A stretch of 64,000 nucleotides of DNA from Tritrichomonas foetus (lineage: Eukaryota > Parabasalia > Tritrichomonadida > Tritrichomonadidae), in the NCBI GenBank assembly GCA_001839685.1, contig MLAK01001037.1, forward strand, positions 88,296 to 152,295, written 5' to 3'. The notes beneath the pieces are model-generated. The model was not told the DNA's origin. It worked only from the letters and a program-made list of their open reading frames with translations, and ran no database searches. The first letter of the stretch is position 1, and the number at the start of each line of letters is the position of its first letter. This document shows positions 40,101 through 50,950 of the stretch, one piece after another. A program made the translations under genes and the position numbers.

Positions 40101-43100
40101 TTCAACTTCAACTTTTGATGGAATCACCTGATTTCCAAGTCGTTACAAGACTTGCACCACCAAAGCTTGCATATCAACCATCATTTGAATCAATCACAAA
40201 AGCATTTACAAAGTTGTTCAAGCTTATTTTGGCAACTTCGAACGTTTGTTTACAATGGAAAGAAGGAACATGCATCATTCCACTTCAACAATCCAACAAT
40301 GAAGATAATGAAGTTGAATTGAAGCATTTTGGAATGAGAGTCCAACAATGCGAGAAAGTTCAACAAATCACAAATGAACTTCAGGCTAAAGTTGAAGCAA
40401 CATGCAAAGCTATTGAAGAAAAAGCAGGAATTTTCGAACAATACCAACACATTTGGATGGATGATAGAAAACAAATTGTTGACATGTTCAAACAAAGAAA
40501 TCCAACAATTGCTGAATTCGATTCCCGTATGACAAATTATCGTTCATTAACAAATGAAATCACTACACTTCCAGCCACAGTTGAAATTGATTTTGTCACC
40601 GTTGATTTCAAACCAGTCATCGATTCAATTAAAGCAGAATGCGGCCAATGGCTCTCTTCATATGGCGTTGCACTCGCTGAAATCTTAGCTGATCAAGTTA
40701 AGAACATGGATACCGAACTCACACAATATACAAATGATATGAAACGTGAATTAAAAGAACGTTCTGATCTTGAATTCGTTCTTCAAGTTATTAACAAAGC
40801 ACGCGATAATTCGGTTACAATGGAACGTCAAATGGATGAAATCGAAGAAAGATCAAGAACATTAACAATTTTCAAATTACCACAACCAGAAGGAACAGGC
40901 GAACTTATTAAAGCCTTCCGCCAAAGATGGGCCACTATCATGGATGATAGTGCCAAACTTGATGTTTCACTTCAAGAAACAAAAGAGAAGTTCAAACAAT
41001 ATACACTCAAAGAAGTCGACCAATTCACAATCGAAGTCGGAAACTTCTCTGATAAATTCGAGAAAGAAGGTCCAGGAAATCCAGAAACTCCAATGGATCA
41101 AGGTCTACAACTCGTTTTGCAATATAAACAAGAACACAGCGATCTTTGTAAACGTCGAGATGAACTTCACCTTGCTGAAAAGCTTTTCGGTATTCCATTA
41201 ACATCATTCCCACAACTTCAACACATCGCCACACAGCTTAACCAATATCAACAAATTTACCAATTATATGATGAACAACAACGAACAATGGGAGAATGGT
41301 CTGCACTTCTTTGGTCTGAAGTTAATATTGATCTTCTCACAAACGGTATTGATGGCTTCGAAATGGCTCTCCGTAAACTTCCACATGCTTTAAGAGGTCT
41401 TCCACCATACGAGTTCATCAAGAAAGATCTTGCTCACTTCAAAGAAAGTCTTCCACTCTTCCAAGATCTCAAGAATGAAGCCCTTCGTGATCGTCACTGG
41501 AGTGAAATGATGGTTAAGACCGGCGCTGGTGTTGATTTTCAACCAAACGCTGTCACTCTCGCTAACATTTTCAAGATGAACCTTCTTCAGTACGCAGATG
41601 TTATTTCAGATGTTACAAACACTGCAACAAAAGAACTTATTATCGAAAAAGGTATTAGTGAACTCGCAGAAACATGGAACAAGATGCGTTTCTCCGTTCA
41701 TCCGTACAGAAGATCACCAACATCCACAGAAGATCGTGGTTTCATTCTTGCAGGTATCGAGGACATCCTTCAAACACTCGATGATAACAAGATGAAACTC
41801 CAGACACTCAGCTCATCAAGATTTGTTGCACATTTCCAGAAACAAGTCAGAGAATGGGAAATTATGCTTTCACAAATCGGCGATCTTACATCTGTCTGGC
41901 TTCAAGTTCAGCTTAAGTGGATGTATCTTGAATCCATCTTTATCGGAAGTGAAGATATCAAACAACAACTTCCAGAAGAAGCAGCTGAATTCGTGAACAT
42001 CGATCAAAACTGGTTCAGGTTAATGCAAGAAACAAGAAAGAACACCCTCGTCATTTCCGCTGTTAAAACACCAGATAGGCTAAACACACTTCAAAGCCTT
42101 GTTCAACGTCTCGATAAATGTCAACGTTCACTTTCCGATTATCTCGAAACAAAACGTATTGCTTTTCCACGTTTCTTCTTCATTTCTGATGATGAATTGC
42201 TTTCCATTCTCGGTTCAGGTGATCCAACATCTGTCCAACAACACATGATCAAACTCTTCGATAATGGTGAAGCTCTTATCTTCAAGAATTCTCGTGGTTC
42301 AACAATGGCTGCTGGTATGGTTTCATCCGAAAAAGAATCATTCGATTTCCGCAACTTAGTTGCTGCGGAAGGTCCAGTTGAAGAATGGATGCTTAACGTC
42401 GAACATGAAATGCAAAGAACCCTTTATCAAATCATGAAAGAAGCAGTCATTGCATATCCAAAGCATCCACGTACAGAATGGATCATGCAATTCATCGGAA
42501 TGTGCGTTCTCATGGTTTCACAAATTTGGTGGACTTATGAAGTCGAAGATGCTTTCCAGCAAGTTAGACAAGGTAACAAACTTGCTATGAAAGAAATGAG
42601 AACCAAGCTTATGGGACAAATCAATGATATCGTTAAACTAGTTCGTTCAAATCTTGATCTTCTTGCAAGAAAGAAGATCAACACACTTATCATCGTCGAT
42701 GTTCACGCTCGTGATCTTGTTGATGGTTTCGTCAGAGACTCAATCCTTGATGCACGTGAATTTCAATGGGAATCACAACTCAGATACTATTGGGATCGTA
42801 CACTTGATGATGTTGCAATTCGTCAATGTACTGGTTCATTCAGCAGTGGTTACGAGTATATGGGTCTCAATGGCCGTCTTGTTATTACACCACTTACTGA
42901 CAGATGCATTATGACACTCACGCAAGCTCTTTCAATGGGCTTTGGTGGTTCACCAGCAGGTCCAGCCGGTACAGGAAAGACGGAAACTGTTAAAGATCTT
43001 GCAAAAGCCATGTGCAGACTTTGTAACGTTTTCAACTGTGGTGAAGGTCTTGACCACAAAGCAATGGCTCGTATTTTCTCTGGTTTGGTTCAAACTGGAG

Positions 43101-46100
43101 GTTGGGGATGCTTCGATGAATTCAACCGTATTGAACCAGAAGTTCTTTCCGTTATTTCCGGTCACATTCGTGTTATTCAAGCTGCATTCAAAGCTGGTGC
43201 TCGTCAATTCGTTTTCGAAGGTCGTAAGATCCCACTTAATCCAGGCTTCGGTATTTTCATCACAATGAACCCAGGTTATGCAGGCCGTTCAGAACTTCCA
43301 GATAATCTTAAAGCTATGTTCAGACCAGTCGTTATGGTTGTTCCAAACACCGATCTTATTTGCGAAGTTATGCTTTTCTCTGAAGGTTTCGAAATGAACA
43401 CTCACACACTCGCCAAGAAGATGATTACCATTTATCAAATGGCTGGTGGTCAACTTTCAAAGCAACACCACTACGACTGGGGTCTTCGTGCCCTCAAATC
43501 CGTGCTCACAAGGGCAGGTGAACTTAAGCGCGCAAATACTCAGCTCTCCGAAGAAGTTGTTCTTATGACTGCCATCAGAGATATGAACATGCCAAAATTC
43601 ACATTCGAAGATACACCACTCTTTGTCGGTCTTCTTAACGATCTCTTCCCAGATATCGAACTCGATCCGGTTCATCATCCACAACTTTCCGAGAAAATTG
43701 ATGAACTCTTTGAAGAACTTGGCTATTCCAAAGTTGAAAAACAAATGGCCAAAGTTATCCAACTTCACGAAACAATGAATGCTCGTCACACAACAATGGT
43801 TGTCGGTAACACTGGCGGTGGTAAATCTGTCATCATTGATATCATGGCTAAAGCCCAAACACGACTTGGCACATTAACACGTATTTACACAATTAATCCC
43901 AAGGCATGCACCGTTCTTGAACTTTATGGTGTCCTTGATCCAACAACTCGTGATTGGAAATGGGGTCTTTTCTCAAAGATCTTCAAAGAAATCAACCAGA
44001 CAACTGACAAGAAAGAAGCCCGTTACATTAACTTCGATGGTGATGTTGATGCTGTTTGGGTCGAAAACATGAACTCTGTTATGGATGATAACAAGCTTCT
44101 TACACTTGCCAACTCTGAACGTATTCGTCTTTTGCCTCACTGCGCACTTCTTTTCGAAGTCGGTGATCTTCAATACGCCTCACCAGCTACAGTCTCTCGT
44201 TGTGGTATGGTTTTCATGGATCCAAGAAACTTGTCGTGCACATGCTACTACGAAAGATGGCTCAAAGTCAACAAACGTCCAGAATCAAACATTTTGAACG
44301 GATTATTCGAACGTTATGTTATGCCATGCGTTAACTTTATCAATGGTAAAGTTAGTGATACTGTTACAGCACCACCACTTGAAACAATTATTCCAGTTAC
44401 AGCAATCAACATGGTTCGCCAACTTTGCTGCTTACTTCAATCAATGCTTCCAGAAGAAGGCGAAGAAATCAAAGACGCTGAAGTTTTAGAATCAATCTTC
44501 ATCTTTTGCGTAATGTGGTCACTTGGTGGCTCATTAGTCGATGATTCTATGCTCAAATTCGATCAATTTGTTAAGCGTCTTTCCAACTGGGTTATTATTG
44601 ATGCACCAGGAAGACTTGCCAAGGCAGGACAACTTCCAGGAACATCGCCCACTCTTTACGAATTTGAATTCAATGTTCAACAACAACAATGGATCCCATG
44701 GTCACAAAAGATCCAAGGTTACGAAATCCCATTAAATGTTCCATTCAACCAAATCATTGTACCCACAATTGATACAGCTCGTAACCAATTCATTCTTGAA
44801 CATGTCGTTATGAAATCCAAACAACCAATTATGTTTGTTGGTAAGAGCGGTACAGCTAAAACTGCAACAATTATGAACTTCCTTTCATCTTTCGATCAAG
44901 AAAGATACATGACTCGTACCCTCAACTTCTCCAACTGTACAACATCAATGGATGTTCAACTTTCACTTGAAGAAAACTTCGATAATCCAACCAAAGATAC
45001 CGCTGTTCCACAAGGTGGTAAAGAAATGGTTGTTTTCATCGATGATATCAACATGCCAACAGTCGATACATACGGAACACAACAACCAATCGCTTTACTT
45101 AAACTGCTCATTGATCGTGGTGGTATGTACGACAGAGGAGGTGATTTGATCTGGAAGCAGGTCCAAAAAGTATTCTACATGACTGCTATGGCTCCACCAG
45201 GTGGTGCTCGTGCAGTTCTTGATCCACGTTTCGTTTCATTATTTAACATTTTCCACGTCGTTTCTCCATCAGACGAATCACTTCACCACATCTTTAACAC
45301 AATTCTTGGAAATCACACCAAGAACTTTTCTGATGAAATCCAACACATTTACAAGACAGTCACAGATGCAACAATTACATTCTACGATGATGTTGTTGCT
45401 AAACTTCCACCAACACCATCTAAATTCCACTACTTGTTCAACCTTCGTGATCTTTCTCGCGTTTTCGAAGGTCTTTGCAAATCAACACCATCAAAGAATG
45501 GTACATTATCCAATTTCATCAGGCTTTGGAGAAATGAATGCCTCAGAGTTTTCCACGATCGTCTTACTAATATGGATGATCGCAATTTCGTTATGAACAA
45601 ACTTGAAACTTTAGTTGATATCAACTTCAACAGTGTTCGTGAAGAAGTTGTTAAAGATCCATCAATCTTTGGTGACTTCATTCCTGAAGGTGATGCTGAT
45701 GGCCCATTCATGTACCAAGATCTTGACAACTATTCGAAATTATATGACACATTCACAGAAATCATGGAAGAATTTGCTCTTGCTAAAAAGACAAAGGCCC
45801 AAATCGTTCTTTTCGACTACGTTATCGAACACTTGACTCGTATCTTACGTATTATTAAAACACCAAGAGGTAACGCCCTCCTTATCGGTATCGGTGGTTC
45901 AGGTAAGAAATCTCTTACTCGTCTTGCTGCTTATGCTGCTGGATATGAAGTTTTCGAAATCACTTTAACCAGAACTTATAATGAAGCAGATTTCAGAGAA
46001 GATCTTAAGAAGCTTTATAAACTAGTTGGCGTTGAAAAGAAGCAAGTCGTTTTCCTCTTCGCAGACTCTCACATTATGCATGAAAGCTTCCTCGAATTGA

Positions 46101-49100
46101 TCAACAACATGCTTACAAGCGGTGTTGTTCCAGCCCTCTTCACACAAGAAGATAAGGATGGTTTCAGCCAATATGTTCAAGAAGATGTTGTTCGTCAAGG
46201 ACTCTTCGTTTCACCAGAAAATTGCTGGAGAGTTTTCATTGATAGGTGCAGAGATAATCTTCACATCGTACTTTGCTTCTCTCCAAGTGGTGACGATCTC
46301 CGTCGTCGTTGCAGAGATTTCCCAGGTCTTGTTAACAACACAGTTATCGATTGGTTCGATCCATGGCCAGATGATGCACTTTCTGCTGTGTCTAAGCACT
46401 TCTTAGAACAAGAAAGCGCTCTCATTCCAGATGCTATTTTCACACAAGTCGTTAATCACATGGTTCTTGCTCACCAACAAGCTGTTAAATGCTCAGCTCA
46501 ATTCTCAGCAACCAACCGAAGACACGTTCACATTACACCAACAAACTTCCTTGATTACATCTCAACATTCAGGAAACTTCTTGTTCAAAAGAATCAAAGC
46601 ATTCGTCAACAAATTCAAACACTTGCAGATGGTCTTACTTCAATTAGCAGAGCTTCTAAAGAAGTCGCTGATCTCGATGAACGTTTCAAGGCACAACAAT
46701 TGAACTTGAGAAAGAAAGATGCAGAAAACCAAAAACTCATGGAACAACAAACTGAAAAAGCTGCATTAACTGAACAAAAGATGACTGAAGCCTCAGCCAA
46801 AGAAATTGAAATTAAAGAATCTCTTGAACACATCAAAGTTGCTAAAGCACAAGCTCAAGAAACCCTTGCAGAAGCGCAGCCAGTTCACGAAAAGGCTAAG
46901 AAAGCTGTCGAAAGTATCGATCCTGGAGAATACTCCAAGTTCAAATCTATGGCTTCTCCACCAGAAATCGGTGGTGAAATCGGTAAACTTATTTGCGCAA
47001 TGTTCAACGATGGTGAAGGTGAAGAATCATGGGCAGCTGCCAGAAAGTATATGGCTAAGCCATCCTTCCTTTCTGATATGAAAAACTTCAACGTTAGAGA
47101 AAAGTGCGGTAACGAACGTAAGATGCGTCGTGTTCAACAACTTCTTAAGCAACTTGAAGCTCGAAAAGATGATGTCAATCGTGCAGGTGACTCTCCAAAG
47201 CAGATTTTCTCATGGTGTCAAAACACTTATGCTTACTACGAAGTCGATAAAAACGTGCGTCCAAAGGAACTTCTCGTCGAAAAGATGGAAAATGAACAAA
47301 GGAAATCACAAGCTGATTTTGCACGTATTAAGAACGAACTTCGTGAACTTCAAGAAGAACAAAGCCGCGTTGCAGCCAAGTTGGCCCAAGGTAAAGCCGA
47401 ACAAGAAGAACTTAAACGCCAAAAGGATCAACTCGAACATCGTCTTAACGCAGCCCAAAGACTTACGGCCGGTTTCTCGTCAGAAAAAGTTCGTTGGACA
47501 GAAGATCAAGAAGCTTATCAAAAGCAACTTGATTGCATGGTTGGTGACTGTCTTCTAGCTGCAGCATTTTTGTGCTATCTAGGTCCACTTAACCAAGAAT
47601 TCAGAAGCAAACTTCTCTTTGACATCCTTAAACCAGATTTAATCGAACGTGGAGTTGCTGTTGCGCCAAACTTCAACCTTGGCGACTTCCTTGCAACAGA
47701 AGCAGAAATTTTCGGATGGAGAGGCGAAGGACTTCCAGCAGATGAACTTTCTATCCAGAACGGTTTGCTTATTACTCGTGCAAACAGATTCCCATTATGT
47801 ATTGATCCTCAGCTTCAAGTCGTTCAATGGATTAAACAACACGTTCCTGAAAAGCAATTGAAATCCACGAACTTCCAAGAACCTGATTTTGCACAACATG
47901 TTGAAAACGCTATTCAATACGGTTCAGTTGTTCTCTTCGAAGGTATTGATGAGTTTATCGATCCACTTCTTACACCAGTACTCGAAAAGAACATTATTAC
48001 ACAAGGTTCAAGAAAAATGATCAAATTCAATGATAAAGAACTCGATTATGATGAAAACTTCAGAATTTATTTAACTACCAAACTTACCTCACCAAATTAT
48101 TCGCCAGAAGTTTCATCTAGAGTTGCTATAGTTAACTGCTGCGTTACAGAAAACGGTCTTCAAGAGCAGTTACTTGATATCGTGATTGCCAACGAACACA
48201 AGGACTTGCACGAAGAAAAGATTCAACTCGTTAAAGAAACATCTGATAACAAACGTCGTCTTCAAACACTTCAAAGCACACTTCTCAAACTTCTTTCAGA
48301 ATCAACTGGTTATATCACTGATAACGAACAACTTTTGGCTACACTTGAAGAAACCAAGACAGAAGCCGCTGATATTGCTGTCAAACTTGAGTCTGCTCAA
48401 AGAACTACAATGGAACTCGATTCACTTTGTAACGAATTCATGCCAGTTGCCAAACGTGGTTCAGTTCTCTTCTTCTCAATGAATAATTTAAGTGCAATCA
48501 ATGCAATGTACGAATACTCACTTGCTTCATTCTCCGAAGTTTTCGTAAATTCACTCAAGCGATCAGCGCCAACACCTGTCGTTTCAAAGAGAATTCAAAA
48601 CATTCTTGGAGTTTTAACAGTCGATGTCTTTGAATACGTTTTAACAGGTCTTTTCGAAATGCACAAACTCATGTATGCATTCCACATGTCTCTCTGCATT
48701 GCCCGCGAGAAAGGAAATGTTGATTCAGATGTTCTTGACTTCCTTCTTAAGGGTAACATCAGTCTTGAAAAGTCCAGTGTTTCAAATCCATTCCCGAAGT
48801 GGCTCCCAGAACAAGGATGGCAAGATATTCAAAAGCTTATCACAGTAAATGATGTTTTTGCCAAACTTGTAGATGATTTAACTGAAAATGAAGAAGTCTG
48901 GAACAAGTATTACTCCGATCCTACACCAGAAATGATTGATCTTCCAATGGGATATCAAGAAAAACTCGATTCACTCCAAAGAATGTCCGTTCTTAGATGC
49001 TTCAGACCAGATAGGTTATTCTTGGCTGCTCGTCGTTATGTTGTTGACAATATGGGTCAACAATTCTCTAAATTCCCAATCGTTAACTACAATCAGCTCT

Positions 49101-50950
49101 TCGAACAATCTTCACCCGCATCACCAGTTCTCTTCATTCTTTCCCCTGGTGCAGATCCAGCAAGCGAAGTTTACAAACTTGCCGATAAACTTGGTTTACT
49201 TGGCGATGAAAGTGGCGCACAAGGTGCTGCTGGTCGTGCAAACAGAGTTAGATCAATCGCCCTTGGTCAAGATCAAGAAGAACCAGCAAGACAAATGATT
49301 CAAGCAGGTGCAAACCGTGGTCACTGGGTTATTCTTCAGAACTGCCACCTTCTTACTTCTTGGCTCAGAGAACTCGAAAAGCTTGTTGAAAAACTTGCAT
49401 TAAGACCAAATCCAGATTTCCGTCTTTGGCTTACATCCGATCCAACAAACAAATTCCCAGTCGGTCTTCTTCAGCGTTGCCACAAAGTCGTTACAGAACC
49501 ACCTTCAGGTCTCCAATTGAACATGAGACAGAGCTTCTCAACAATCACCGAAGAACAATTTGAAGAATGTCCACACTTTGCATTCCAACCACTTGTCTAC
49601 GTTCTCGGATTCTTCCACGCTGTGGTTCAAGAACGTCGTAAATACGGTAAACTTGGATGGAACGTCGCATACGACTTTAACATGAGTGATTTCACTGTTT
49701 CAATGAAACTCATGTCAACATATCTTACAAAGGCCTTCGACAACAAAGATACACTCATTCCATGGGGATCTTTGAGGTATTTGATTGGAGAAGCTATGTA
49801 CGGAGGAAGAGTTACAGATGATTTCGACAGAAGAGTTCTTATGACTTATCTCGATGAATACATGGGTGATTTCTTATTCGATGATTTCCAAGTTTTCCAC
49901 TTCTTCTCCAACGAACAAACATCATACGATCTTCCAAAAGCTAAAGGACTTGCAGAATACATTGCAGCCATCGATGCACTTCCACCAATCACTTCTCCAG
50001 ATGTTTTCGGTCTTCACTTAAACGCTGAAATCACATTCTATCAAGATTCATCACGCATGATGTGCCAAAACTTGATGAACGTTCACAGTAGTTCAGGTAC
50101 ATCAGCAGGTGGTGTTTCCAAAGAAACACAAGTTGCTTCAACTGTCACAGAAATCCAACTCAAGATGAAACCACCATTCAATTTGAATGAAGTTCGTGCA
50201 TCATTCGGAAATGAAACAACACCAGTTCAAATTGTGCTTATCCAAGAACTTGAACACTGGAACAGACTAGTTAACACAATGTCAACATCACTCTTTGAAC
50301 TTCAGCGTGCCATCGCTGGTGAGGTTTCAATGTCAAATGATCTCGAAATGCTTATGAACTCAATTTATCTCGGTCGTCTTCCAGAAATGTGGGCGAGGCT
50401 CGCACCAGTTACAGAAAAACCACTTTCTAACTGGCTCATCCACTTCCAAAAAAGATACGAACAATACGACGACTGGTACAAGAACGGAGAACCTAAAGTT
50501 ATGTGGCTTGCCGGTCTCCACGTTCCTGTTGCCTACCTTACTGCCCTTCTTCAGACTGCTTGCAGATCCAAAGGATGGCCACTTGATAAAGCTACTCTTA
50601 TGATTACAGTATCGTCGTACCAACGCACAAATCAAGTCATGACCAAACCAGCACTTGGCTGTTATCTCAGTGGAATGTATCTTGAAGGTGCTTCTTGGGA
50701 TGTTGAAAGAAGATGCCTCATCCCACAGCATCCTAAAGAACTTGTTATGGAATTACCACTCCTTCGAGTTACACCAATTGAAATGAACAAGATGAGAACA
50801 CAAAACATGTTGAAAACACCAATTTATCTCACACAAAAGAGAAGAGATGCGATGGGCGTCGGTCTTGTACAGTCTGCCTATTTGGAGACATCCGAGCACA
50901 AGAGCTTCTGGATTCTCCAGGGTGTCGCTATTTCTATGAACATTCGTTAA
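37124..50950 (+). CDS. Axonemal dynein heavy chain, inner-arm I1/f 1-alpha (DNAH10)-like
   Basis: 4,608 residues in one uninterrupted exon, the normal size for a dynein motor subunit. Four P-loops mark AAA1-AAA4: GPAGTGKT (1946-1953), GNTGGGKS (2228-2235), GKSGTAKT (2573-2580) and GIGGSGKK (2922-2929). The stalk coiled coil and microtubule-binding domain lie at ~3180-3480, with the tip around SIDPGEYSKFKSM (~3260). AAA5, AAA6 and the C-terminal domain follow, including MYGGRVTDDFDRR. The AAA1-AAA2 text (RHTTMVVGNTGGGKSV, LYGVLDPTTRDWKWG) reads closest to DNAH10/1-alpha of the two-headed inner arm, from memory. It powers ciliary bending. The N-terminal tail carries an unusual acidic Glu/Pro/Gly insert at ~73-150. 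Codon use is strongly biased (CTT, GTT, CGT, ATC) and G+C visibly higher than in neighbours, consistent with high expression. Confidence 0.95.
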   Translation: MSKPEALFTDERLEWLKDRLVLGLNLKEVPREQLVEVLTKYELADFLNGKTTRTAVVFVAVDHVETIQADSKGREEEDEEEQKNEADEGETPDGVPPDDTAPGEGAQEGGEEKKEGEDGQPKEGEEASKPTEEEQQKEEEEEEEEAPEEKKEIEVHITDLNFYFDNMPAIPQEARVMAFYILIGAKKAIPRDRNKIGQCFSFQVIPGNCLEGLADSLNNVYTPVFSQHCEATPDRSDTDPLSSGVDADFLSVFQKFVDEINHSVRKIRTVHNIVFPPPVNEDPQKLAQNEQYTTHLDQVLDHFTSLIAQTIDQLSKQTPDAPGPLAEVELWRSRYIISSSLREQLQSPNLPQIIQVLDLINSQSLNNFNMQLEDLDRYVKQAKSNVDFLSLLERHFRNLQTCPLQTIYNSLSSIMDNLRLIWITSNYYNTDTLMAPLIERISHQLSDRVVQEIRTDMLRGPLDQAISQTETAYNVLTNWHDRFNETRALIEKKNHIPRWDFEQSRLFERPLYIAERCKELKQIAEKLRELYLILGPELKSVTNNPHVIDETRAQVDDLITPLVPVPFDIFDKRFRAPWEAVFNRFLASALKIQEQLSGLINTSFKDLRSSEAGLDLLDRFKKIQLAGDMKEQMDGKYSDVLQKYSEEVTAIQELYNQQWSNPPILPHHPPITGRISWARSLFIRMKKPMLRLRMHPQITDSPLFEGPDGVKAHYAEVAKLIDKQNMQLFQEWSSKTESIARISLEKPILKSSKATLHKVQIHQHHVNFDPELQQMINEGKHLERMGYTLSRDVVNVLLQYPHYRKLQRSLEAMLSEWNNAISSINADEVRILTGCMRAVEDVFADGASYLNWNSLGVNDFLSRCQRAIHQFKSAANSVSSNVQKINKAIKFIGDCITIPDKLPPEITTLSEFQNYLTEYQEKQQKEILSQYLDIPPQLRIIEGNALSVIKDNAAQPGALKQKNEIQAALCEYYIIWETRILNALTRSTLLSLLQLQLLMESPDFQVVTRLAPPKLAYQPSFESITKAFTKLFKLILATSNVCLQWKEGTCIIPLQQSNNEDNEVELKHFGMRVQQCEKVQQITNELQAKVEATCKAIEEKAGIFEQYQHIWMDDRKQIVDMFKQRNPTIAEFDSRMTNYRSLTNEITTLPATVEIDFVTVDFKPVIDSIKAECGQWLSSYGVALAEILADQVKNMDTELTQYTNDMKRELKERSDLEFVLQVINKARDNSVTMERQMDEIEERSRTLTIFKLPQPEGTGELIKAFRQRWATIMDDSAKLDVSLQETKEKFKQYTLKEVDQFTIEVGNFSDKFEKEGPGNPETPMDQGLQLVLQYKQEHSDLCKRRDELHLAEKLFGIPLTSFPQLQHIATQLNQYQQIYQLYDEQQRTMGEWSALLWSEVNIDLLTNGIDGFEMALRKLPHALRGLPPYEFIKKDLAHFKESLPLFQDLKNEALRDRHWSEMMVKTGAGVDFQPNAVTLANIFKMNLLQYADVISDVTNTATKELIIEKGISELAETWNKMRFSVHPYRRSPTSTEDRGFILAGIEDILQTLDDNKMKLQTLSSSRFVAHFQKQVREWEIMLSQIGDLTSVWLQVQLKWMYLESIFIGSEDIKQQLPEEAAEFVNIDQNWFRLMQETRKNTLVISAVKTPDRLNTLQSLVQRLDKCQRSLSDYLETKRIAFPRFFFISDDELLSILGSGDPTSVQQHMIKLFDNGEALIFKNSRGSTMAAGMVSSEKESFDFRNLVAAEGPVEEWMLNVEHEMQRTLYQIMKEAVIAYPKHPRTEWIMQFIGMCVLMVSQIWWTYEVEDAFQQVRQGNKLAMKEMRTKLMGQINDIVKLVRSNLDLLARKKINTLIIVDVHARDLVDGFVRDSILDAREFQWESQLRYYWDRTLDDVAIRQCTGSFSSGYEYMGLNGRLVITPLTDRCIMTLTQALSMGFGGSPAGPAGTGKTETVKDLAKAMCRLCNVFNCGEGLDHKAMARIFSGLVQTGGWGCFDEFNRIEPEVLSVISGHIRVIQAAFKAGARQFVFEGRKIPLNPGFGIFITMNPGYAGRSELPDNLKAMFRPVVMVVPNTDLICEVMLFSEGFEMNTHTLAKKMITIYQMAGGQLSKQHHYDWGLRALKSVLTRAGELKRANTQLSEEVVLMTAIRDMNMPKFTFEDTPLFVGLLNDLFPDIELDPVHHPQLSEKIDELFEELGYSKVEKQMAKVIQLHETMNARHTTMVVGNTGGGKSVIIDIMAKAQTRLGTLTRIYTINPKACTVLELYGVLDPTTRDWKWGLFSKIFKEINQTTDKKEARYINFDGDVDAVWVENMNSVMDDNKLLTLANSERIRLLPHCALLFEVGDLQYASPATVSRCGMVFMDPRNLSCTCYYERWLKVNKRPESNILNGLFERYVMPCVNFINGKVSDTVTAPPLETIIPVTAINMVRQLCCLLQSMLPEEGEEIKDAEVLESIFIFCVMWSLGGSLVDDSMLKFDQFVKRLSNWVIIDAPGRLAKAGQLPGTSPTLYEFEFNVQQQQWIPWSQKIQGYEIPLNVPFNQIIVPTIDTARNQFILEHVVMKSKQPIMFVGKSGTAKTATIMNFLSSFDQERYMTRTLNFSNCTTSMDVQLSLEENFDNPTKDTAVPQGGKEMVVFIDDINMPTVDTYGTQQPIALLKLLIDRGGMYDRGGDLIWKQVQKVFYMTAMAPPGGARAVLDPRFVSLFNIFHVVSPSDESLHHIFNTILGNHTKNFSDEIQHIYKTVTDATITFYDDVVAKLPPTPSKFHYLFNLRDLSRVFEGLCKSTPSKNGTLSNFIRLWRNECLRVFHDRLTNMDDRNFVMNKLETLVDINFNSVREEVVKDPSIFGDFIPEGDADGPFMYQDLDNYSKLYDTFTEIMEEFALAKKTKAQIVLFDYVIEHLTRILRIIKTPRGNALLIGIGGSGKKSLTRLAAYAAGYEVFEITLTRTYNEADFREDLKKLYKLVGVEKKQVVFLFADSHIMHESFLELINNMLTSGVVPALFTQEDKDGFSQYVQEDVVRQGLFVSPENCWRVFIDRCRDNLHIVLCFSPSGDDLRRRCRDFPGLVNNTVIDWFDPWPDDALSAVSKHFLEQESALIPDAIFTQVVNHMVLAHQQAVKCSAQFSATNRRHVHITPTNFLDYISTFRKLLVQKNQSIRQQIQTLADGLTSISRASKEVADLDERFKAQQLNLRKKDAENQKLMEQQTEKAALTEQKMTEASAKEIEIKESLEHIKVAKAQAQETLAEAQPVHEKAKKAVESIDPGEYSKFKSMASPPEIGGEIGKLICAMFNDGEGEESWAAARKYMAKPSFLSDMKNFNVREKCGNERKMRRVQQLLKQLEARKDDVNRAGDSPKQIFSWCQNTYAYYEVDKNVRPKELLVEKMENEQRKSQADFARIKNELRELQEEQSRVAAKLAQGKAEQEELKRQKDQLEHRLNAAQRLTAGFSSEKVRWTEDQEAYQKQLDCMVGDCLLAAAFLCYLGPLNQEFRSKLLFDILKPDLIERGVAVAPNFNLGDFLATEAEIFGWRGEGLPADELSIQNGLLITRANRFPLCIDPQLQVVQWIKQHVPEKQLKSTNFQEPDFAQHVENAIQYGSVVLFEGIDEFIDPLLTPVLEKNIITQGSRKMIKFNDKELDYDENFRIYLTTKLTSPNYSPEVSSRVAIVNCCVTENGLQEQLLDIVIANEHKDLHEEKIQLVKETSDNKRRLQTLQSTLLKLLSESTGYITDNEQLLATLEETKTEAADIAVKLESAQRTTMELDSLCNEFMPVAKRGSVLFFSMNNLSAINAMYEYSLASFSEVFVNSLKRSAPTPVVSKRIQNILGVLTVDVFEYVLTGLFEMHKLMYAFHMSLCIAREKGNVDSDVLDFLLKGNISLEKSSVSNPFPKWLPEQGWQDIQKLITVNDVFAKLVDDLTENEEVWNKYYSDPTPEMIDLPMGYQEKLDSLQRMSVLRCFRPDRLFLAARRYVVDNMGQQFSKFPIVNYNQLFEQSSPASPVLFILSPGADPASEVYKLADKLGLLGDESGAQGAAGRANRVRSIALGQDQEEPARQMIQAGANRGHWVILQNCHLLTSWLRELEKLVEKLALRPNPDFRLWLTSDPTNKFPVGLLQRCHKVVTEPPSGLQLNMRQSFSTITEEQFEECPHFAFQPLVYVLGFFHAVVQERRKYGKLGWNVAYDFNMSDFTVSMKLMSTYLTKAFDNKDTLIPWGSLRYLIGEAMYGGRVTDDFDRRVLMTYLDEYMGDFLFDDFQVFHFFSNEQTSYDLPKAKGLAEYIAAIDALPPITSPDVFGLHLNAEITFYQDSSRMMCQNLMNVHSSSGTSAGGVSKETQVASTVTEIQLKMKPPFNLNEVRASFGNETTPVQIVLIQELEHWNRLVNTMSTSLFELQRAIAGEVSMSNDLEMLMNSIYLGRLPEMWARLAPVTEKPLSNWLIHFQKRYEQYDDWYKNGEPKVMWLAGLHVPVAYLTALLQTACRSKGWPLDKATLMITVSSYQRTNQVMTKPALGCYLSGMYLEGASWDVERRCLIPQHPKELVMELPLLRVTPIEMNKMRTQNMLKTPIYLTQKRRDAMGVGLVQSAYLETSEHKSFWILQGVAISMNIR

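Noticed and set aside
42950..48482. Many 60-140-aa ORFs in other frames of the dynein gene
   Set aside because: Shadows caused by strong codon bias of the real frame.
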